In this document: in pieces, positions 6,602 through 12,572 of the stretch
Numbering within the stretch: the stretch's first letter is position 1
How the letters are laid out: each line of letters starts with the position of its first letter
Assembly: GCA_002731735.1 (NCBI GenBank)
Contig: PCCM01000121.1
Location: forward strand, 1-12,572
Direction of reading: 5' to 3'
Length of the DNA stretch: 12,572 bases
From: Gemmatimonadota bacterium
GTDB taxonomy: Bacteria; Gemmatimonadota; Gemmatimonadetes; Longimicrobiales; Gaopeijiaceae
Notes under the pieces: generated by a model
What the model was told of the DNA's origin: nothing
Databases searched by the model: none
What the model saw: only the letters and a program-made list of their open reading frames with translations
Program-made: the position numbers and the translations under genes

Positions 6602-8227
6602 ATGAGCGCACATTCCGTCACGCATCGCTGCACCACACTGGTATTGGGTAGTGGGGTGGCTGGCCTGACCTATGCGCTTCGGGCGGCGCAGTTCGGTCCC
6701 GTCCTCATTCTTACCAAGAAGAGCCGGAGCGACTCCTCGACCAACCGCGCGCAAGGCGGGCTCGCGGCGGTTTTGAGTCCCACCGACTCTTTCGACTTGC
6801 ACGTAGCCGACACCCTCGAGGCGGGGGCGGGCCTGTGCCGACGGGATGTGGTGGAGGCCGTGGTACGGGAAGGGCCGGCTCTCATTCGAAGTCTCACCGA
6901 GTTGGGCGCCACGTTTGCTCACAGGGACGGCGATTCCGAGGGTCTCGATCTGGGTCTGGAGGGGGGGCACAGCCGACGACGAATCGTGCATTCGAAGGAT
7001 CGCACGGGGCAGGAGATCGAGAGTACATTGCTCGCCGCCGTGGCGAAGCACCCCGAAATCACGGTGCTCGAGCAGCACCTCGCCCTCGATCTTTGGGTAG
7101 GCGCGGCTGAGGTAGGCCGCCGGTGTTACGGCGCGTCGTTTCTCGACCAGGAGACCGGAGCCACCGGGTTGGTTCGAGCCGACCACACGATGCTCTCCAC
7201 TGGAGGCTGCGGAAAGGTCTACCGGTATACGACCAACCCCGACATCGCCACCGCGGACGGGGTCGCGATGGCGGCTCGAGCCGGATGTTCGCTCGGGAAC
7301 ATGGAAATGGTCCAGTTCCACCCGACCTGTCTTCACCATTCCGAGGCGAAGAGCTTCTTGATCTCGGAGGCGGTTCGCGGAGAGGGAGCCGTGCTCCGAA
7401 ACCTGGCGGGGGATGAGTTCATGGAGGGTCTCCATCCGCTTGGCTCCCTGGCCCCACGCGACGTGGTCGCCCGAGAAATCGATCGAGAGACCAAGCGTCG
7501 AGGCGATAAATTCGTGCTCCTGGATGCGTCCAGCATCGGTGAAAAGCGATTTCGGGAGCGATTTCCGGCGATCTCGGCACGCCTCGAGACGTTCGGGATC
7601 GTTGGGGGCCGTGACCCCATTCCGGTTGTTCCCGCGGCCCACTACATGTGTGGTGGGGTGGTGGTAGATCTGGATGGGCGTACGGAAGTCGAGGGGCTCT
7701 TCGCGTCCGGAGAGGTGGCGTTCACGGGTGTCCATGGAGCCAACCGGCTCGCGTCCAACTCCCTGCTCGAGGCCTCGGTGTTGGCCGAACGGGCCGGAGG
7801 CATCACACCGCAGCCCGCCGAGGGACCCGAGCCGCCTCCGCCGCCACCCCCGGGGACGGACCCGCCGCTGCCCGACCAGGGAGTGATCCTCGACCACGAG
7901 TGGGATGCGGTCCGCAGCCTGATGCTGAACTACATGGGACTGGTCCGGTCACGCGGGCGGTTGGATCGCGCCGTCACCCGGTTGGCGGAGATGAAAGAGT
8001 GGTCGGGCGACCTCTACCGGACAAGCCAGCCGTCGTCGGACCTGACTGAGCTTCGCAATATCTCGCTCGCCGGGTTGATCATGGCGACAGCTGCCCGTGC
8101 GAGGGAGGAGAGCCGAGGACTCCACACGCGCGTCGACTTTCCGGAGACGGACCCTGTGCCGCGTGAGTCCTGGAGCAGGGTGGGGGAGGGGGGGGTGGAG
8201 GTCACGCTCCGGCCCCTGGAGTCTTAG
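6602..8227 (+). CDS. nadB: L-aspartate oxidase (quinolinate synthetase B)
   Basis: A 541-residue FAD enzyme that oxidises L-aspartate to iminoaspartate, the first step of NAD synthesis, in the cytoplasm. FAD-binding motif GSGVAGLTYALRAA lies at 16-29 and STNRAQGGLAAV at 46-57. Other blocks are EGGHSRRRIVH (120-130), STGGCGKVYRYTTNP (199-213), MVQFHPTCL (236-244), APRDVVAREI (284-293), HYMCGGVVVD (347-356) and GANRLASNSLLE (379-390), covering the catalytic and substrate-binding His and Arg residues of the family. A helical C-terminal domain starts near 431. Between the two, residues 402-426 form a proline-rich linker including seven consecutive prolines, which is unusual. The start at ATG 6602 is chosen for family fit. 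nadA and nadC, common partners, are not in the window. The TAG overlaps the convergent propeller gene's stop. Confidence 0.96.
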   Translation: MSAHSVTHRCTTLVLGSGVAGLTYALRAAQFGPVLILTKKSRSDSSTNRAQGGLAAVLSPTDSFDLHVADTLEAGAGLCRRDVVEAVVREGPALIRSLTELGATFAHRDGDSEGLDLGLEGGHSRRRIVHSKDRTGQEIESTLLAAVAKHPEITVLEQHLALDLWVGAAEVGRRCYGASFLDQETGATGLVRADHTMLSTGGCGKVYRYTTNPDIATADGVAMAARAGCSLGNMEMVQFHPTCLHHSEAKSFLISEAVRGEGAVLRNLAGDEFMEGLHPLGSLAPRDVVAREIDRETKRRGDKFVLLDASSIGEKRFRERFPAISARLETFGIVGGRDPIPVVPAAHYMCGGVVVDLDGRTEVEGLFASGEVAFTGVHGANRLASNSLLEASVLAERAGGITPQPAEGPEPPPPPPPGTDPPLPDQGVILDHEWDAVRSLMLNYMGLVRSRGRLDRAVTRLAEMKEWSGDLYRTSQPSSDLTELRNISLAGLIMATAARAREESRGLHTRVDFPETDPVPRESWSRVGEGGVEVTLRPLES

Positions 8228-9663
8228 TTCGGTACGGCCGCCCCGAGCCCCGAGCCGTACTCTTCGATTTCGATGACCTTCACGATTTCCTGACTCTCGG
8301 TGTCGATCACCACAACCGTGCCCGCCCGGGTGTTGCCGCCCAGGTCGTAGCGAGGTGTGTACACGTGGCCGGCTCTGCTTCGGTCGTCGGACATCTCGAG
8401 GTTTCGGCTGGAGATGTAGGCAAAGCGCCCGTCCGGTGATACGGCGGCCCCGTGGGGCTGGGCGAGCCCGATGCCGTCGATGACCTTGGTGAGCGTCCGG
8501 GTCCCCATGTCGATCACGTTGACCGTGTTGTCCCGATTGTTACCCACGTAGGCCCACCGTCCGTCCGGCGTGAAAACCGGATGCCACGGGGCGGCGTTTA
8601 CGGCGATGGTATCCACCGGGGTCATGAGGGGCGCTCGATCGAGATCGAACACGAACACCGTGCCCGTAAGCTCGGTCGTGCCGATCATCCATCGTCCGTC
8701 CGGCGAGATCGCGAACCCGACCATGGTGTGCTGGCGGTCGCCCTCCAACTCGTCGAGTTCGACCGCCTCGTCCTCGGGAAAGAAGGTCGCGATCTGGTTG
8801 ACCGCCAGACTGGCCGTATAGACGGTGCCCGTACCTGGCTGAACGGCCAACGCATGGGGCCTCGGCAGGAAGATGCCCACCTCTTCGAGTGTCATGTCGG
8901 ATCGGCGAATCACGCCGATGGCTTGCGGCGGTGAAACGGCCGCCATCGACCGGCCGGCGTAAAGATTTTCGCCATCGGGATCGAGCGCCAACAGGCCCGG
9001 CCGAACGAAGTCGTTGCGCTCCACCAGGTTGTTGTCGCGGTCGAACTTGAGGATCTGGTTGGCGGTGATGAGCGACACGTACCAGTGGGAGCCGTCCGGC
9101 TCGACCGCGATGTGATGGGGTGATGCGTTTTCCGGGAAACCGAGCTCCTGGAGATCCACGGTGCGGATCACCTGGTTGGTCTCCATATCGATCACGGACA
9201 CCACGGCCACGCTCTGATTCGCCGCGTAAAGGAGGTGCTGCGCGTCGGCATACGGGATCCCACCCGTTTCCGACGGGGCACCTTCGTCGATCCACTCGCT
9301 CAGGAGTGCCACCTCGGCCTCGGTCAAGCGCTCGCCGCCCACCTCCGCGGGATGCGGGCCGCCCACGAGCTTGGTCGTCAACTCGACCAACAGCGAACGA
9401 ACGGCGTCGAAAGGGATGACCGCCTCGCCGTGGTCGGAGCCCGCGATCAGCGCTTGCCAGGAATCGAGGTGCAACCCGCGCGCGGCGTCGGCGCCCGTGT
9501 GGCAGGATGTGCACTTCCCGTCGAGGACGCGTTGGACATCTGCGTAGGGGATAGCCTGGCGGGTGTCATTGCCCGGAGCGGTCCCGACCGCCTCGCGCCC
9601 ACCGATGGCAAGGCCCGAGCCCAGGAGCGATATGCAGATCACAAAGCCGAAGGGGGCCTTCAA
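8224..9663 (-). CDS. Exported cytochrome c / YVTN beta-propeller fusion protein
   Basis: A 479-residue protein with a signal peptide (MKAPFGFVICISLLGSGLAIGG). A short heme-c domain like the planctomycete-type cytochrome c modules follows: heme motif CTSCH at 51-55, then GLHLDSW, and LLSEWIDEGAPSE closing the domain near 132. From about 142 to the end there is a YVTN-type beta-propeller with repeated PDGxxxYV and VxVIDxxT motifs, for example FTPDGRWAYVGNNRDNTVNVIDM and VSPDGRFAYISSRN. I infer a role in the periplasm or at the surface, perhaps electron transfer or a scaffold. The substrate is unknown. No methionine occurs between the heme motif and the propeller, so the usual distal ligand is absent. 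TTG 9663 is preferred over GTG 9690 because GGGAG lies eight bases upstream and the signal peptide begins there. Confidence 0.85.
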   Translation of the reverse strand: MKAPFGFVICISLLGSGLAIGGREAVGTAPGNDTRQAIPYADVQRVLDGKCTSCHTGADAARGLHLDSWQALIAGSDHGEAVIPFDAVRSLLVELTTKLVGGPHPAEVGGERLTEAEVALLSEWIDEGAPSETGGIPYADAQHLLYAANQSVAVVSVIDMETNQVIRTVDLQELGFPENASPHHIAVEPDGSHWYVSLITANQILKFDRDNNLVERNDFVRPGLLALDPDGENLYAGRSMAAVSPPQAIGVIRRSDMTLEEVGIFLPRPHALAVQPGTGTVYTASLAVNQIATFFPEDEAVELDELEGDRQHTMVGFAISPDGRWMIGTTELTGTVFVFDLDRAPLMTPVDTIAVNAAPWHPVFTPDGRWAYVGNNRDNTVNVIDMGTRTLTKVIDGIGLAQPHGAAVSPDGRFAYISSRNLEMSDDRSRAGHVYTPRYDLGGNTRAGTVVVIDTESQEIVKVIEIEEYGSGLGAAVPN

Positions 9664-9671
9664 GTCATTTT

Positions 9672-9676
9672 CTCCC
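9672..9676 (-). promoter_or_regulatory. Ribosome binding site supporting a TTG start at 9663
   Basis: On the minus strand GGGAG is followed by eight bases and then TTG 9663-9661. The competing GTG at 9690 has no purine-rich site upstream. Confidence 0.55.
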
Positions 9677-9840
9677 AAGGAACCCCGCACGCGCTCGGAA
9701 GACCTGCGTTCGAGTGGGGTCGAGGACGTGCGCGGAACTCAAGGACGTACGCAGAACTTTTTGACGCCCCCTTAATACAGCCTCAGCGGGTCTATTGTTC
9801 GTTCGAGTGCACCTCTTTTCCGAGCGATCTACCTCGTGAG

Positions 9841-11004
9841 CTACCCTGTGTATAGGGTCGTCCCCTCGTGGACCTGCAGGCTCTCCGCGTTACGGACGGT
9901 CATACGTGGCCGGCCCCGATTGTTGCCCATCGACGCGGCACCGTACTCACCCGCCTTGTTGACCGCGACGAACTTTTCCGACGGGAAGAAGTTTGGGTTC
10001 ACGTTCCGGTACTTCTGGACGATCAGCTCGCACGCGTCCTCACACGCTTCCTGCGGGGTGCGGCCTTGGCCCATGCGCAGGACGATGTAGAATGAGGCGC
10101 ACGACTTGATGACGTCTTCTCCACGACCCGTGGCCCCGGCCGCGCCGATGTCGTTGTCGACGTAGAGCCCGGCACCGATGATCGGTGAGTCCCCGATGCG
10201 TCCGTTCACCTTCCAACTCAATCCACTCGTGGTCGTGATGCCGGAGATGTCGCCATTGGAGTCGACGGCCAGGACGTTGGTCGTTCCATAGTGGAAGTCG
10301 AGGGGTTGATCCACCAGCCCTGAGTTGGTGCCGGGCCCGGTAGCTCCCGAATTGGCGTCGCGGTTGGCGTCGCGCCCGTCCGGGCCTGGGCTGGGCAGGT
10401 TTCGCAAGTGATCGGGTGGGCCCCAGTCGTCCCGATCGCTGTGTTCCTCCCGCCACCGCAGCCAAGCAGCGCGGGACCGTTCGGTATGCAGATCCTCTTC
10501 CTGGAAGCCGAACGAGCGTGCGAACTCCAACGCGCCGATTCCCACCAAGATGACGTGGTCCGTACGCTCCATCACGAGCCGGGCGACGGAAGAGGGCGTC
10601 TTGATGTTCTCGAGGGAGGCCACGGCTCCGGCGTTGTACGTCCTCCCGTCCATGATGGAGGCATCGAGCTGTATGACACCGTTTTCGTTTGGAAGGCCCC
10701 CGTAGCCGACGCTCGAATCCTCGGGGTCCACTTCGATCACGTTGGCGCCGCGCTCGACCGCGTCCAAGGCTGTGCCTCCGCCGTCCAGGATCTCCCACGC
10801 CTGTCGCATCGCCTCCCCTCCGGTTTCGTTCGAATGGCTGGTGACGACGAGTGGGGTTCCAGCGGCTTGTTGGTTCCGGCGCGACCTGGCCTTGGGCAGT
10901 CTGCTCAGAGTCAAGGCGCCTGCCCCGAGTCCTACGCTGTGGAGGACGAATTTCCGTCGGTCGATTTCAGATCTTTTTTGACGCTCAGATCCCTGCTCAC
11001 TCAT
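9841..11004 (-). CDS. Tat-exported glycosylasparaginase (N4-(beta-N-acetylglucosaminyl)-L-asparaginase family)
   Basis: A 387-residue Ntn hydrolase of the asparaginase 2 family (PF01112). The N-terminus has a twin-arginine signal, DRRKFVLHSVGLGAGAL (Arg16-Arg17), so it is exported folded. The alpha part contains TSHSNETGGEAMRQAWEIL, the GGTALDAVERG helix, and SVGYGGLPNENGVIQLDASIMDG (98-120). Self-cleavage is expected at Gly240-Thr241 in FHYGTTNVLAVD, with Thr241 as nucleophile; GRIGDSPIIGAGLYVD (268-283) carries the Arg269 and Asp272 that hold the substrate in the human enzyme. Family reaction: release of aspartate from N-linked GlcNAc-Asn. A low-complexity linker at about 203-233 precedes the cleavage site. 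A run of Gs eight bases before ATG 11004 serves as ribosome binding site. The propeller gene follows after 177 bases on the same strand. Confidence 0.93.
   Translation of the reverse strand: MSEQGSERQKRSEIDRRKFVLHSVGLGAGALTLSRLPKARSRRNQQAAGTPLVVTSHSNETGGEAMRQAWEILDGGGTALDAVERGANVIEVDPEDSSVGYGGLPNENGVIQLDASIMDGRTYNAGAVASLENIKTPSSVARLVMERTDHVILVGIGALEFARSFGFQEEDLHTERSRAAWLRWREEHSDRDDWGPPDHLRNLPSPGPDGRDANRDANSGATGPGTNSGLVDQPLDFHYGTTNVLAVDSNGDISGITTTSGLSWKVNGRIGDSPIIGAGLYVDNDIGAAGATGRGEDVIKSCASFYIVLRMGQGRTPQEACEDACELIVQKYRNVNPNFFPSEKFVAVNKAGEYGAASMGNNRGRPRMTVRNAESLQVHEGTTLYTG
10352..10375. repeat. Twelve-base tandem duplication in the glycosylasparaginase gene
   Basis: TTGGCGTCGCGG at 10352-10363 is repeated at 10364-10375 with one mismatch in the last base. 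On the coding strand it gives RDANRDAN, in the linker ahead of the self-cleavage site. Confidence 0.7.
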
Positions 11005-11065
11005 GGACGTAACCCCCGTTTCTTGTAACGCATCAGGTTGCCCTACTCAGTGGCGGCCTTTCAGC

Positions 11066-11095
11066 ATGCTAGAAGCTGGGTGCTGGACCCCGCAA
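11066..11095 (-). promoter_or_regulatory. Weak promoter candidate for the glycosylasparaginase gene
   Basis: On the minus strand TTGCGG (11095-11090) and TAGCAT (11071-11066) are 18 bases apart and end 61 bases before ATG 11004. The -10 overlaps AGCATGCT (11063-11070), a perfect 8-base palindrome. Three of six and four of six positions match consensus, so this is only a candidate. Confidence 0.22.
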
Positions 11096-11220
11096 GCATC
11101 GGCCCGATCTCATGATGGCCTATCCGGAGGTGGGGCGTTACCGTTTTGCAGCGAACACGATCACGCCAAGAGGAGCGACACCGCCGGATGGCCCAAGAAT
11201 AGCCAAACGATAGGGTTGAG

Positions 11221-11250
11221 GCGGCCCCGGAATACGGGCCGGTCGGCCGC
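11221..11250 (+). repeat. GC-rich inverted repeat upstream of the phosphoesterase gene
   Basis: CGGCCC (11222-11227) pairs with GGGCCG (11236-11241) around an 8-base loop. An alternative pairing joins GCGGCC (11221-11226) to GGCCGC (11245-11250). It lies 46-76 bases before ATG 11297, so it could sit in the leader of that transcript or be an operator. No T-tract follows, so it is not a typical terminator. Confidence 0.35.
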
Positions 11251-11296
11251 ATCACCGGAAAATCCTAAGGGTGGCCGTCATCACGAGCCAGGATCC

Positions 11297-11899
11297 ATGA
11301 AAATCCTCGTCTTCAGCGATCTGCACCGGGATAAAGTTGCGGCTCGATCCCTAGTGGAGCGGTCTGGCGAGGCGGACATCCTCATCGGCGCCGGGGACTT
11401 CGCCGTCATGCGGCACGGCGTCGACGACGTGATCAGAATCCTCAAGGAAGTAGACAAGCCGACTGTTCTGGTGCCAGGCAACGGTGAGTCCGACGTCGAG
11501 CTAAGGGAGGCCTGTACAGGGTGGGCCTCGGCCCATGTACTCCACGGTGAGGGCGTCGAGTTGGAAGGTGTTCCCTTCTACGGGATAGGCGGAGGCATTC
11601 CCGTGACACCCTTTGGAGAGTGGAGCTTCGATCTGACCGAAGCCGAAGCCGATGTGATGCTGACCGGATGCCCGAACGACGGTGTGCTCATCAGCCACTC
11701 CCCTCCTTATGGGCACGTGGATGAGGCCGGGGGCCGGCATCTCGGAAGCCATGCCGTGCTTGACGCGATCGAGCGGGCGACGCCGCGCTTGGTGGTGTGC
11801 GGGCATATTCACGGGTGCTGGGGGAAGCGCTCCACGGTGGGAGAAACCTTGGTGCTGAACGCCGGCCCCGAGGGACATCTGCTGGAGCTACCCGAGTAG
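11297..11899 (+). CDS. Calcineurin-like metallophosphoesterase
   Basis: A 200-residue cytoplasmic phosphoesterase with all metal-binding blocks: FSDLHRD (Asp8, His10), GAGDF (Asp34), PGNGES (Asn62), ISHSPPYG (His134) and GHIHG (His170, His172). The fold binds two metal ions and hydrolyses phosphomono- or diesters; the natural substrate cannot be read from sequence. In the third block the usual GNHE/D is GNGE, so the histidine that often helps protonate the leaving group is absent, as in small YfcE-like members that carry another residue there. ATG 11297 has a weak AGGA upstream and gives the standard N-terminus MKILVFSDLH right at the first motif. It converges on the potassium channel gene with 15 bases between stops and stands alone as a transcript. 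Confidence 0.93.
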   Translation: MKILVFSDLHRDKVAARSLVERSGEADILIGAGDFAVMRHGVDDVIRILKEVDKPTVLVPGNGESDVELREACTGWASAHVLHGEGVELEGVPFYGIGGGIPVTPFGEWSFDLTEAEADVMLTGCPNDGVLISHSPPYGHVDEAGGRHLGSHAVLDAIERATPRLVVCGHIHGCWGKRSTVGETLVLNAGPEGHLLELPE

Positions 11900-11914
11900 G
11901 CGGACTGGACGCCC

Positions 11915-12572
11915 CTACTTTCCGGACAATTCCATCCCGCACCACTTGCAGTGCTGGGCGTCGCCGTCGTGGCCCCGCCGATCACACACAGGGCATGCCG
12001 GTCCATCCTGTGATTGTGCTGGGCCGTCCTGCGACCGGGCCGTGGACACGAGCTGCGCGGTCACGATTCCCGTGGGGACGGCGATGATGCCGTACCCCAT
12101 AATCATTACGACGCTCGCTAGGGCTTGACCCCAGGGGGTCTGAGGTGTGATGTCGCCGAAGCCCACGGTCGTGAGCGTGACGATACCCCAGTAGACGCCA
12201 CGCGGTATGCTGGTAAAGCCGTTCTCGGGTCCCTCGATCAGGTACATGAGAGAGCCGACGATGACGGTGATCGTAACAACGGTGAGGACGAAGATGGTGA
12301 TTTTGTAACGGCTGGCGCTCAATGCCCGGACCAGAACGCCGGCCTCCCCGACGTAGTGAGCCAGCTTCAAGATGCGAAAGACCCTGAGCACGCGCAGGAT
12401 TCGCACGACGGTGAGGACCTGTCCCCCGGGGACGACCAAGGAGACATAGGTCGGAAGCACGGCCAGCAGATCGATGAGGCCCAGCGCGCTTTTCGCATAA
12501 GCCAGCGGCCGCCCCACGCACCAGAGGCGCAGCCCATACTCGATCGTGAAAAGCACCGTGAAGAACCACTCC
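11915..12572 (-). CDS. Voltage-gated-type potassium channel with C-terminal zinc ribbon (5' end beyond window)
   Basis: The gene runs off the right edge, so the first helices are missing; 218 codons are visible. They read from the second half of S2 (EWFFTVLFTIEYGLRLW), through S3 (GLIDLLAVLPTYVSLV), an S4 with arginines every third position (VVRILRVLRVFRILKL), S5, a pore helix and the selectivity filter TLTTVGFGD (residues 132-140 of the visible part), then S6 (MIMGYGIIAVPTGIVTAQL). TVGFGD marks potassium selectivity. After S6 comes a short tail with a duplicated SQDGPA and a zinc ribbon of two cysteine pairs (CPVC and CKWC, visible residues 193-196 and 208-211), cytosolic by topology. No RCK or cyclic-nucleotide domain is present. 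Gating is probably by voltage; the ribbon's role is unknown. Confidence 0.92.
   Translation of the reverse strand, partial: EWFFTVLFTIEYGLRLWCVGRPLAYAKSALGLIDLLAVLPTYVSLVVPGGQVLTVVRILRVLRVFRILKLAHYVGEAGVLVRALSASRYKITIFVLTVVTITVIVGSLMYLIEGPENGFTSIPRGVYWGIVTLTTVGFGDITPQTPWGQALASVVMIMGYGIIAVPTGIVTAQLVSTARSQDGPAQSQDGPACPVCDRRGHDGDAQHCKWCGMELSGK
12002..12043. repeat. Imperfect 21-base tandem repeat in the channel tail
   Basis: Two 21-base units encode ARSQDGP and AQSQDGP in the linker between S6 and the zinc ribbon. About two thirds of bases match, and nearly all differences fall at third codon positions, so the peptide is kept better than the DNA. Confidence 0.55.

Larger units (their letters stand above)
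11005..11296. other. Divergent intergenic region between glycosylasparaginase and phosphoesterase genes
   Basis: About 290 bases without a supported gene. The frame of the phosphoesterase stays open upstream through it, but the composition (CNASGCPTQW, Arg- and Ser-rich) is not protein-like and no ribosome binding site supports an earlier start. It contains a weak leftward promoter candidate (11066-11095) and a GC-rich inverted repeat (11221-11250). I see no tRNA-like or attachment-site structure. Confidence 0.5.

Noticed and set aside
7167..7184. GGTTCGA-type sequence resembling a tRNA T-loop
   Set aside because: It falls in conserved nadB coding sequence, with no acceptor or anticodon arms around it. 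No tRNA fold was found elsewhere by eye.
6551..7897. Long open frame of 448 codons antisense to nadB
   Set aside because: NadB motifs are complete on the plus strand. The antisense translation is rich in Arg, His and Gly with no domain pattern, as expected opposite a high-GC3 gene.
8540..9514. Second minus-strand frame of 324 codons inside the propeller gene
   Set aside because: It lies fully within a gene with clear propeller repeats and heme motif in the other frame; its translation is Arg/Gly-rich without secondary-structure pattern.
11003..11296. Upstream in-frame extension of the phosphoesterase starting at 11003
   Set aside because: The first catalytic motif belongs near the N-terminus, as it does from ATG 11297. 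The extension reads as non-coding and overlaps the start of the divergent gene.
11297..11899. Phosphoesterase considered inactive because GNHE reads GNGE
   Set aside because: All metal ligands are present, and small members of this superfamily are known with other residues at that position, so loss of activity is not supported.
1..12572. Search for defence, mobile or CRISPR elements
   Set aside because: No regularly spaced repeats, transposase or integrase motifs, terminal inverted repeats, toxin-antitoxin-sized gene pairs or nuclease/helicase motifs were seen. The gene content is metabolic and envelope-related.

Overview
High-GC bacterial DNA with about eleven intact genes, packed tightly on both strands. 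The mix is a DUF6152 protein beside a secreted companion, a P1-family (DmpA-like) peptidase, a Tat-exported glycosylasparaginase, a lipidated cyclase-family protein, a cytochrome c/YVTN beta-propeller fusion, and several TTG starts. This resembles environmental Gemmatimonadota or Acidobacteriota. That assignment is inference from gene content; no rRNA or other phylogenetic marker is present.

Layout. (1) Bases 1-303: the possible tail of a plus-strand gene and, on the minus strand, what looks like the decayed C-terminal end of a ZIP-like membrane protein gene. (2) Bases 304-3329, plus strand: an exported protein of unknown function, a DUF6152 protein, a terminator-like hairpin, then a cyclase-family lipoprotein gene whose stop overlaps the start of fdhD. 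(3) Bases 3337-6441, minus strand: in transcription order yajQ, a P1-family peptidase, and a sodium:solute symporter. (4) Bases 6602-8227, plus strand: nadB (L-aspartate oxidase). (5) Bases 8224-11004, minus strand: in transcription order a Tat-exported glycosylasparaginase and an exported heme-c/YVTN propeller protein. (6) Bases 11297-11899, plus strand: a small metallophosphoesterase. (7) Bases 11915-12572, minus strand: a voltage-gated-type potassium channel with a C-terminal zinc ribbon, cut by the window edge.

How the genes fit together. Much of the coding capacity serves the cell envelope: six genes encode proteins with Sec, lipoprotein or Tat signals, and two encode membrane transporters or channels. 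The P1 peptidase and symporter look like a 'cleave outside, import' pair. The glycosylasparaginase would add scavenging of glycoprotein-derived asparagine conjugates. FdhD is an orphan maturation factor: its formate dehydrogenase is not in the window. NadB is a housekeeping gene without nadA or nadC nearby.

I did not find a coherent, clearly undescribed system such as a defence island, mobile element, CRISPR array or biosynthetic cluster. The most testable ideas are that mature DUF6152 begins with a His-His pair that could bind metal, that the heme-c domain of the propeller protein lacks a methionine ligand, that the potassium channel carries a zinc ribbon, and that fdhD is coupled to a secreted cyclase.
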